Made by a program: the position numbers and the translations under genes. Below are positions 1-5,406 of a DNA stretch of 5,406 nt, one piece after another. The notes below the pieces were generated by a model, which searched no databases, had not been told where the DNA came from, and saw nothing but the letters and a program-made list of their open reading frames with translations. The stretch is taken from positions 1 to 5,406 of the forward strand of contig CANHJR010000108.1 of the NCBI GenBank assembly GCA_947461165.1, given 5' to 3'. Origin of the DNA: Saprospirales bacterium (GTDB lineage: Bacteria > Bacteroidota > Bacteroidia > Chitinophagales > JADJOU01). Within the stretch, counting starts at the first letter, position 1. The number at the start of each line of letters is the position of its first letter.

Positions 1-704
1 ACAATAGCAGTCAATGAGTTCATTTTTTGGACTTCGGGAATGTCAGAATGTATCCAAAACTGTGGAGTCCAAAACGAAAAATCAAGATCAGTTAAAGCAC
101 CATTGTAGATTACAATCGGTGTGAAAATCAACGCGATAAAGCCAAAGACTCCTTTGAGAATGTCTATAGACGGCAAATGTCCAAGCTTCACCTTGACGAC
201 ATTCATATTGATACCATATAGGATGGTGGCGGCAAGTGGAAATAAGGCAAATTTGTTTTGCTCCGTGGACACTTGTCGTTGTGTTATCAAAATGATCACA
301 CCGATAAAACCAATAACAACGCCAAGAATGGAAAGTTTACTTGTTGGATTTCTCAACCAAATCATCCCTACCACTAAGGTAAAAATTGGTGTCAAGGAAT
401 TGATAACACCATTTATATTGCTATCCATTCGGCTTGCCGAGAAAGAATATAGGAAAGCTGGAATTGTGGATCCAACAAGGGCACTAAAGAACATCCAACC
501 AACTGTTTTTCGATCATATTTGCGTACAATCGACAATAAAAATGGCAAAAGAATGACGCTAGCAAAAAACATTCGCCCAGCGGCAAGATCTACCGTGTCA
601 AATGATCTCGAACCAATCTTAAGTAGGATAAATGAGCTCCCCCATATCGACCCTAAAAAGAAAAGTATAAACCAATTGCGGAAGCTAACTTTTTCACTCT
701 TCAC
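1..704 (-). CDS. EamA/DMT-family membrane transporter, 3' end cut by window edge
   Basis: Inner-membrane carrier of the drug/metabolite transporter superfamily (EamA fold, normally about 300 residues and 10 helices in two repeats); the substrate cannot be told from sequence. 234 full codons are visible, open to the left edge. Seen: a short positive N-terminus, helix 1 with WGSSFILLK (residues 21-29), an Arg in AAGRMFFA (41-48) where the first repeat usually has one, INSLTPIFTLVVGMIW (101-116) matching the conserved helix 4 proline region, and a hydrophobic helix 5 (about 126-141). The second repeat starts near 152, and a longer polar loop at about 200-228 precedes the cut. The usual acidic residue after helix 4 (lgE) is replaced by R-N. 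The start is GTG at 704: the frame is open back to 770 but holds no ATG or GTG upstream, and GTG gives a correct N-terminus. It lies 1 base after the lgt stop, so translational coupling is likely. Family call is firm; function is not. Confidence 0.85.
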   Translation of the reverse strand, partial: MKSEKVSFRNWFILFFLGSIWGSSFILLKIGSRSFDTVDLAAGRMFFASVILLPFLLSIVRKYDRKTVGWMFFSALVGSTIPAFLYSFSASRMDSNINGVINSLTPIFTLVVGMIWLRNPTSKLSILGVVIGFIGVIILITQRQVSTEQNKFALFPLAATILYGINMNVVKVKLGHLPSIDILKGVFGFIALIFTPIVIYNGALTDLDFSFWTPQFWIHSDIPEVQKMNSLTAI

Positions 705-705
705 G

Positions 706-1884
706 TTAGGATGACATTTGTTTTTTCTGAATAAAAATGGACCAATACAACAATCCCAGACCAAGAATAATCATGGCAAGAGACATATATTGAGCCTGAG
801 AAAAATGCAGTCCAAACAATGGATACTTTGTATTGATTCGCACGAACTCAATACAAAATCGTTCAATCCCATTGAACGCAAAAAATAATCCTGTGATGGC
901 TCCAAAATGCATAGTCAATCGCTTTCGCAATGACCATAAGATTAAAAAGAGAATAGTGACAAATATGGTTTCGTACAACGGTGTTGGAAGATGGGCAAAT
1001 TCTAGCTCCATACAGTATGGTTCAGTGCATCCCGATATAGGCAAACCATCGTTGTTTACATTGTGCGGATAGGTTTGTCCCCAAAGAAAATTGGGAAGCC
1101 AGCTCGGCTGCGTTAAGTTCGTGGATTCAATCCCCCAACACCCATCTCCTGAGAATTGACAACCTAGTCTACCAATAGCATATGACATAAAAAATGGAGG
1201 AGCAAGACTATCGGCAAATGCGAGAATTTTAATTTTGAAATGCCGCGCATATAGGACCAAAAGAAGAGAAACTAGCCATAATCCACCAAGAACGCTCAAC
1301 CCAGAAGTCAAAGAAACAATTGGGTTATTTATAAAATCAGCCATCGAAGCATGATTATCTACCGCATCTAGAATTTTGGAGCCAAGGATTCCACCGATCA
1401 TAGATATCACAAGCACATCTCCAATTCTATCTTCAACATTGTAAGACACTAATTTCTTAATGGGTGATTCGAGTTTTCCTTTGTTTTGTTGAAAGGCGAC
1501 ATAGGCAGTCACGAGAGTACCAACCAAAATTCCACCAATAATGGATCCATCCATCGAAAGAAAATAGGATTGTGGGTTCGAGGTAAAAGCCGACTTGTCG
1601 AGATATATTCCTATAGCTTTGAGTCCAATGAAAAATCCAAAAAAAGAGTATGACAAAACATCTATCCAGTTTATTCCTATCCCTTCAGTATATTCTTTTG
1701 TTCCTTTTTCAAAAATACCAAGAACGGTCTTACGAGCCAATTCTTGCTTCGCAAGAAGGATTCCAGCCAAAAATGCAATAGCCATAAAAAACCCATAGGT
1801 CTGTGGTGGCAATGACATAAAATTTGTACCAAATATGTCGTTGACATAGTCCCAAATGGATGCGTATGCGCGTAATAATATCAT
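706..1884 (-). CDS. lgt: Prolipoprotein diacylglyceryl transferase (Lgt), long Bacteroidota form
   Basis: Inner-membrane enzyme that moves diacylglycerol from phosphatidylglycerol to the lipobox cysteine of prolipoproteins, the first step of lipoprotein maturation. 392 residues, against about 290 in E. coli; about eight hydrophobic segments (near 30-46, 74-94, 112-131, 155-172, 195-212, 225-240, 304-320, 325-345, 364-386). Motifs seen: Q-T-Y30-G (E. coli Tyr26 region), GRLG at 238-241 (Arg143 equivalent R239), SGDGCWG at 245-251, TPLYE at 301-305, and ERFCIEF at 341-347, whose R342 and E346 match E. coli Arg239 and Glu243. The polar stretch 252-300, with C286 and C291, resembles the insertion of other Bacteroidota Lgt proteins as I remember them. 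Departures: the HGG motif reads LGG (L199) and the Asn146 position is C242. Segments 82-131 and 163-213 resemble each other. The ATG at 1884 gives the usual short N-terminus before helix 1. Family membership is secure; activity is presumed. Confidence 0.92.
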   Translation of the reverse strand: MILLRAYASIWDYVNDIFGTNFMSLPPQTYGFFMAIAFLAGILLAKQELARKTVLGIFEKGTKEYTEGIGINWIDVLSYSFFGFFIGLKAIGIYLDKSAFTSNPQSYFLSMDGSIIGGILVGTLVTAYVAFQQNKGKLESPIKKLVSYNVEDRIGDVLVISMIGGILGSKILDAVDNHASMADFINNPIVSLTSGLSVLGGLWLVSLLLVLYARHFKIKILAFADSLAPPFFMSYAIGRLGCQFSGDGCWGIESTNLTQPSWLPNFLWGQTYPHNVNNDGLPISGCTEPYCMELEFAHLPTPLYETIFVTILFLILWSLRKRLTMHFGAITGLFFAFNGIERFCIEFVRINTKYPLFGLHFSQAQYMSLAMIILGLGLLYWSIFIQKKQMSS

Positions 1885-1981
1885 ATCAATAAAAAATTAG
1901 GGTAAAGATAGTATGAAGGAACAATAAGGTCTCATTGATATATCATCATATTGTCCTGAATATCCATCAATAATTGTAAAT
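1885..1981 (-). promoter_or_regulatory. Intergenic region upstream of lgt, possible promoter
   Basis: This is the longest gap between genes in the window (97 bases, strongly AT-rich) and the only one with room for a full promoter, so lgt and the transporter probably have their own transcript. Reading toward lgt, TATCTTTA at 1910-1903 matches five of the six fixed bases of the Bacteroidota -7 consensus TAnnTTTG and lies 18 bases before the ATG. No TTG is found at the expected -33 distance, so the site is weak. No Shine-Dalgarno sequence precedes the ATG, which is normal for the phylum. Confidence 0.3.
1932..1973 (-). repeat. AT-rich imperfect inverted repeat between bla and lgt
   Basis: On the minus strand TTATTGAT, a two-base GG bulge and ATAT (1973-1960) can pair with ATAT-ATCAATGA (1943-1932) around a 16-base loop, giving twelve pairs with one T-G wobble. 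It starts 9 bases after the beta-lactamase stop. It is AT-rich, has a large loop and no following T-run, so it is not a convincing intrinsic terminator; it could be a weak 3'-end structure, an operator, or chance. Confidence 0.3.
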
Positions 1982-2698
1982 TTATTTCGCTTGAAGGTGA
2001 TTTTCAATCAATCGAAGGGTATGTGTAAGTGAGGACTGATCTTTCCAATGATGTTGACCTGGTATGACATATTTACAATTGTTATATTTGGCAATGAGGT
2101 TCATCATAGAACGCTTCCATGCAGCAGGATTGGCATCTGAAAGATTTCCAAGATCGCTTGCTTCAGAGCCTTTGACAAAACAACCACCATACAAAACCTT
2201 GTCTTTTGGAAACCACACCACAATATTGTCTTGGGAGTGACCAGGCCCTGGATAAAATATTTCAAAAGAATACTGCCCGACAGAAAACGTATTGTCCAAT
2301 GGCATAATATACTCAGATCGTTTCATCTTATGCGCCTTGGACAAATCATCTGTCATTTTGGTAGAATAGGTGAGGATGTGACGGTTTTTATAATATTCTA
2401 GACCAGCAGTTCGATCCTCATGAAAATGCGTAGCAAGACACATTGTTGCCAGTGATCTGTGTTTAGCCCAAATGGAGTCGAGAAGAGGTTGAAACTGAGT
2501 CGTATCCCAAGGCGTGTCAAAAAGAACAGCGCCGTCCTTTGTCAGGAGGTACATTCCATTGGCGGAAATTCTATTTCCTTCATGCTCGTGAAATGTCTTA
2601 TAAATGTAAAAATCTCCTACAAGACGTTCAATGACCAATTTATTTTCTTGCGAAAAGCAATGCCCAGAGATTAATAATAAAAGAAATAAGTACTTCAA
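1982..2698 (-). CDS. bla: Subclass B1 metallo-beta-lactamase, secreted, BlaB/IND-like
   Basis: Periplasmic zinc hydrolase expected to open the beta-lactam ring of penicillins, cephalosporins and carbapenems. 238 residues, the usual B1 length. A signal peptide (1-16, KYLFLLLLISGHCFS, cleaved before Q17) fits signal peptidase I; Cys14 is not in a lipobox. Zinc ligands: H91, H93 and D95 in THFHEDRTAG (90-99; standard His116, His118, Asp120), H154 in GPGHSQDN (His196) and C173 in GGCFVKG (Cys221), with K176 (Lys224) and DLGNLSDAN (182-190). The last ligand, His263, should lie in PGH; here it reads PGQHHWKD (213-220), so Q215 takes its place and H216-H217 follow. From memory, BlaB has PGHDEWK with equal spacing. 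The start is TTG at 2698: no ATG occurs before Met49, and TTG gives a complete signal peptide. It begins 9 bases after glmS ends, in the same frame, with no room for its own promoter, so it is probably co-transcribed. B1 family sure; activity less so. Confidence 0.9.
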   Translation of the reverse strand: MKYLFLLLLISGHCFSQENKLVIERLVGDFYIYKTFHEHEGNRISANGMYLLTKDGAVLFDTPWDTTQFQPLLDSIWAKHRSLATMCLATHFHEDRTAGLEYYKNRHILTYSTKMTDDLSKAHKMKRSEYIMPLDNTFSVGQYSFEIFYPGPGHSQDNIVVWFPKDKVLYGGCFVKGSEASDLGNLSDANPAAWKRSMMNLIAKYNNCKYVIPGQHHWKDQSSLTHTLRLIENHLQAK

Positions 2699-2707
2699 TG
2701 TGTAGGT
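2699..2707 (-). other. glmS-bla junction, 9-base in-frame spacer
   Basis: The glmS stop TAA (2710-2708) is followed by three codons (acc tac aca) and then the TTG start of the beta-lactamase, all in one frame. There is no Shine-Dalgarno site. The close spacing suggests translation of the second gene by reinitiation or by ribosomes staying on the message. An A at -3 before TTG fits the phylum's A-rich initiation regions. Confidence 0.6.
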
Positions 2708-4552
2708 TTATTCTACGGTGACACTTTTTGCCAAATTGCGCGGCTGGTCAACATTACAACCTCTTTCAATTGCGATATAATATGATAATAATTGCAAAGG
2801 AATGGAAGCTAAAATTGGACTTAAAGCATCCTCTGTCTCTGGTATTTCAATCACATGTTTTGCCATACCTGCTATTACCTTATCACCTTTGTTTGCGATT
2901 GCTATTACTTGACCCTTTCTTGCAGCAACTTCCTGAACATTACTAATCGTTTTTTCATGAGCACTACTATTATTTACTAGGAATACGACAGGCATTTCAT
3001 CATCTATCAAGGCTATTGGTCCGTGCTTCATTTCAGCGGCAGGATATCCTTCGGCATGGATGTATGAAATTTCTTTCAATTTCAGTGCTCCTTCTAGTGC
3101 AGCCGGGAAATTATATCCACGACCTAAATATAGAAAATTACTAGCATCTTTATATTCTTTGGCTATAGCTTTAATTTGTGATTCCGTTTCCGACAAGATC
3201 GTTTCTATCTTGCTTGGAATTAGTTCTAATTCAGTTAGATATTCTTGTATTCTAGACTTTGAAAGTGTGCCTTTGTTTTCTGCGATCCAGAGTGCTACTA
3301 GAAACAAAACAGATACTTGAGAAGTAAACGCTTTGGTACTTGCTACTCCTATTTCAGGACCAGCATGAGTATAACATCCAGCGTCTGATGCTCTCGGAAT
3401 AGACGATCCTACAACATTGCAGATGCCAAGGATCAAACAACCTTGTTTTTTTGCCATTTCAATTGCAGCTAAGGTATCAGCGGTCTCACCAGATTGTGAA
3501 ATCGCAATAATGATATCTTCTTTGTCAATCACGGGATTGCGATATCGAAATTCAGAAGCGTATTCTACCTCCACATTGGCACGCGCCAAATCTTCAATCA
3601 TATATTCTGCCAACAAACCTGCATGCCATGATGTGCCACATGCGACAATAATGATTCTTCGAGAATTCATAATACGATTTTCGTATTCCTCGAGACCACC
3701 GAGTTTGATTTTACCATTTTCGATATCTACACGACCACGCACACTATCGTAAATACTTTTGGGTTGTTCGTGAATCTCTTTGAGCATGAAATGTTCATAG
3801 CCTCCTTTTTCAATAGCCTCAAGCTTGAGCTCCAATTCCTGTATATATGGCGTTTTTCTCTCGTTCTGAATTGTCTTCAATTCGAACTCTCCATTTCGTT
3901 GCAGGACCACCATTTCTTCATCATTGATATACACAACTTTTTTCGTATACTCTATGACGGGTGATGCATCCGAAGCGAGAAAAAATTCTTTTTCACCAAT
4001 ACCTAGAATCAATGGACTTCCTTTGCGAGCTCCAATTAACACATCAGGTTCTTTTTTTGAAAATACAGCGATGGCGTAGGCACCAGTTACTTCATTCAAA
4101 GCAAGCCTTACCGCTTTTGCGATATCACATTTTTCATTTTTTTGAATTTCTTCAATGAGCATAACCAAGACCTCGGTATCTGTGTCTGATCGAAAGATAT
4201 ATCCCTTAGACGTTAAAACAGATTTGATTGTAGCATAATTTTCTATTATACCATTATGAATTAGAACAATATCGCCAGATTGGCTTGCATGTGGATGCGC
4301 ATTGACTTGATTTGGAGGTCCGTGAGTTGCCCATCGTGTATGACCTATACCAAGGCTACCAGATTTATTGGAGCTAGAAGCAAGACCTTCCAGGTCTGAT
4401 ACTTTTCCTTTTTCTTTGATCAACGTAATGTTACCATCTTGTAACATCGCGACTCCAGCACTATCGTAGCCTCTGTACTCTAGCCTTTTGAGTCCTTTGA
4501 TCAAAATAGGGTAGGCTTCACGTGAACCTATATAACCTACAATTCCACACAT
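2708..4552 (-). CDS. glmS: Glutamine--fructose-6-phosphate aminotransferase (isomerizing)
   Basis: Cytoplasmic enzyme that makes glucosamine-6-phosphate from fructose-6-phosphate and glutamine, the entry step to UDP-GlcNAc for peptidoglycan and lipopolysaccharide. 614 residues, normal for the family. The N-terminal class II glutaminase domain has the nucleophile C2 (MCGIVGYIG, exposed after Met removal), HTRWATHG (71-78), HNGIIEN (99-105) and RSDTDTEV (121-128). The first SIS domain (about 295-430) has CGTSWHAG (305-312), SQSGETADT (352-360) and STKAFTSQ (405-412). The second (about 465-600) has LGRGYNFPAALEGALKLKE (476-494) and EMKHGP (507-512, with H510). The C-terminus, DQPRNLAKSVTVE, carries K609 of the isomerase site. 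The start is forced by Cys2. No frameshift or missing residue was found. The DUF4270 gene ends 36 bases upstream and the beta-lactamase starts 9 bases downstream. No glmS ribozyme is possible in the 36-base leader. Confidence 0.98.
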   Translation of the reverse strand: MCGIVGYIGSREAYPILIKGLKRLEYRGYDSAGVAMLQDGNITLIKEKGKVSDLEGLASSSNKSGSLGIGHTRWATHGPPNQVNAHPHASQSGDIVLIHNGIIENYATIKSVLTSKGYIFRSDTDTEVLVMLIEEIQKNEKCDIAKAVRLALNEVTGAYAIAVFSKKEPDVLIGARKGSPLILGIGEKEFFLASDASPVIEYTKKVVYINDEEMVVLQRNGEFELKTIQNERKTPYIQELELKLEAIEKGGYEHFMLKEIHEQPKSIYDSVRGRVDIENGKIKLGGLEEYENRIMNSRRIIIVACGTSWHAGLLAEYMIEDLARANVEVEYASEFRYRNPVIDKEDIIIAISQSGETADTLAAIEMAKKQGCLILGICNVVGSSIPRASDAGCYTHAGPEIGVASTKAFTSQVSVLFLVALWIAENKGTLSKSRIQEYLTELELIPSKIETILSETESQIKAIAKEYKDASNFLYLGRGYNFPAALEGALKLKEISYIHAEGYPAAEMKHGPIALIDDEMPVVFLVNNSSAHEKTISNVQEVAARKGQVIAIANKGDKVIAGMAKHVIEIPETEDALSPILASIPLQLLSYYIAIERGCNVDQPRNLAKSVTVE

Positions 4553-4588
4553 AGTTTCGTTTTGATATTTATAATTATGTACCTTCTT
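4553..4588 (-). promoter_or_regulatory. glmS translation initiation region
   Basis: The 36 bases between the DUF4270 stop and the glmS ATG are A-rich, with an A at -3, which is how Bacteroidota genes usually mark starts in place of Shine-Dalgarno. A purine run AAGAAGG (4588-4582) is 29 bases from the ATG, too far to act as its ribosome binding site. I see no convincing TTG / TAnnTTTG promoter pair, so glmS probably depends on a promoter upstream of the DUF4270 gene. Confidence 0.35.
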
Positions 4589-5406
4589 TTACTTTTTGTC
4601 TATGTAGTATAGAGTTAGTTTTGGTCTCAAAGGTTGCACCGCTTTAGATCCAGCCATAACAACCTGTGAAGGAAGAAAATTTGAGAATTTTGCACCTCCA
4701 GTGGTTAGAGGATAGGAGTATATATTTATCTTATGACCTCGAATAAAACCGGAAAGAATATTATTGCAATGCAAGCCAAGGTTATAGGTGTATCGCCTAG
4801 CCTGTATGCCATTGATCGTTGTATCTTTGGTACTTATCAAAAATCCTGATAGTCTGCTCTGGTCTTCTATTAAAAACTCTGTGCCTGACAGAGAATCTTG
4901 GAACAACAGCCCAATTCCTGGAGATTTAGCAAAGCTGCTATCAATAGTATATAGCGATAACTCAGCCTTGAAGATGCTTTTGTCTTTTGAAAAACCGGCA
5001 AGATTTGGGAGTCTAAGTTGCGTATAATAGCTGGCAAGTCCCATATTATAGAGTTTATCGTCACCAAGTACTTTATCTGAATTTGTACTAGCGGTTTGTG
5101 CAGCACTTGACAGATCTCTTTCATACTTATTGACTGCCGTAGAGTTATTGCCGCCGGAAGCCAAAACAGAAAGTATGTTCTCCCCGAGGGCATTTTTTCC
5201 GTATATTTTTACCTGACATTCATTGTTGGTCAATATCATCAAAAATCCATTTACATCGGCATCACTCGCCGCAATGTGCAACCCACGAAAGACTGCTTGC
5301 AACGATGCATTGTCAGCATAAGACCCTGGCGCAATTATCTTCTGTGCTAGAGCTAGTGAGAGAGGAATTCGAATAGACGGGGATATTTTGCCATTGCCGT
5401 CGACCA
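4589..5406 (-). CDS. DUF4270-family protein, 5' end cut by window edge
   Basis: C-terminal 271 residues of a protein whose start lies beyond the right edge; the frame stays open to base 5406. It resembles DUF4270 proteins, exported and usually lipid-anchored proteins of Bacteroidota (about 400-500 residues) of unknown function. Seen: a segment IRIPLSLALAQKII (11-24 of the visible part) followed by LQAVFRGLHIAA (35-46), then LASYYTQLRLPNLAGF (near 123-138), beta-rich stretches without membrane helices or cysteine clusters, and a C-terminal LPSQVVMAGS then PLRPKLTLYYIDKK, all in the order I recall for the family. In-frame TTG at 5302 is not the start, because family-like sequence continues upstream of it. 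From memory, DUF4270 genes commonly stand directly upstream of glmS in Flavobacteriia and relatives, which supports both the call and co-transcription. Family call by memory of motifs; molecular role unknown. Confidence 0.75.
   Translation of the reverse strand, partial: VDGNGKISPSIRIPLSLALAQKIIAPGSYADNASLQAVFRGLHIAASDADVNGFLMILTNNECQVKIYGKNALGENILSVLASGGNNSTAVNKYERDLSSAAQTASTNSDKVLGDDKLYNMGLASYYTQLRLPNLAGFSKDKSIFKAELSLYTIDSSFAKSPGIGLLFQDSLSGTEFLIEDQSRLSGFLISTKDTTINGIQARRYTYNLGLHCNNILSGFIRGHKINIYSYPLTTGGAKFSNFLPSQVVMAGSKAVQPLRPKLTLYYIDKK

Noticed and set aside
121..714. Open frame of 197 codons on the plus strand
   Set aside because: It lies antisense to a clear EamA transporter; its product is rich in Lys, Arg, Ile and Pro with no recognisable domain, as expected for a shadow of a membrane-protein gene.
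2656..2661. Lipoprotein signal at Cys14 of the beta-lactamase
   Set aside because: The residues before Cys are S-G-H; His at -1 and Ser at -3 do not fit a lipobox, while CFSQ fits signal peptidase I cleavage as often seen in the phylum.
1982..2698. Beta-lactamase gene as part of a mobile element or integron cassette
   Set aside because: No inverted repeats, transposase, integrase or attC-like site is visible, and base composition looks like that of its neighbours.
4553..4588. glmS ribozyme or other riboswitch upstream of glmS
   Set aside because: Only 36 bases separate the genes, far too few for the ribozyme, which is known mainly from Gram-positive bacteria.
4870..5193. Second minus-strand frame of 107 codons inside the DUF4270 gene
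   Set aside because: It overlaps the family-matching frame completely and its product has no recognisable motif.
4589..5302. DUF4270 gene starting at TTG 5302 as a complete small gene
   Set aside because: The frame continues upstream to the window edge with family-like residues (IPLSLALAQKII), and a TTG here would cut a beta-rich domain. It is treated as 5' partial.

Overview
The window looks like chromosomal DNA from a member of the Bacteroidota, probably a Saprospiria/Chitinophagia/Sphingobacteriia-like lineage; the exact taxon cannot be fixed from sequence alone. The reasons are the low GC content, the lack of Shine-Dalgarno sites, a DUF4270-type surface protein next to glmS, a long (392-residue) Lgt with a GRLGCQFSGDG-type signature, and a B1 metallo-beta-lactamase most like the flavobacterial BlaB/IND types. 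All five genes lie on the minus strand, so the locus reads from right to left. I saw no RNA gene, insertion sequence or CRISPR array.

In transcription order: (1) the C-terminal part of a DUF4270-family protein (5406 to 4589, start outside the window); (2) a 36-base gap; (3) glmS (4552 to 2708), complete, with all catalytic motifs; (4) a 9-base gap; (5) a secreted subclass B1 metallo-beta-lactamase (2698 to 1982) starting at TTG; (6) a 97-base gap with an AT-rich imperfect hairpin and a weak promoter-like site; (7) lgt, prolipoprotein diacylglyceryl transferase (1884 to 706); (8) a 1-base gap; (9) an EamA/DMT-family transporter starting at GTG (704 to the left edge, C-terminus outside the window). 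The minus strand is almost fully coding; the only other gaps are the short ones listed.

The common theme is the cell envelope. GlmS makes glucosamine-6-phosphate for peptidoglycan and lipopolysaccharide, the beta-lactamase would protect peptidoglycan synthesis in the periplasm, Lgt starts lipoprotein maturation, and DUF4270 proteins are exported (often as lipoproteins). Probable transcription units are DUF4270-glmS-bla and lgt-eamA; readthrough between them is possible.

The points most worth a second look are: the beta-lactamase has Gln where the Zn2 ligand His263 is expected, followed by two histidines; it sits 9 bases behind glmS and in the same frame; and Lgt lacks the histidine equivalent to E. 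coli His103 and appears to carry an internal duplication of its core segment. I do not see a wholly new multi-gene system here.
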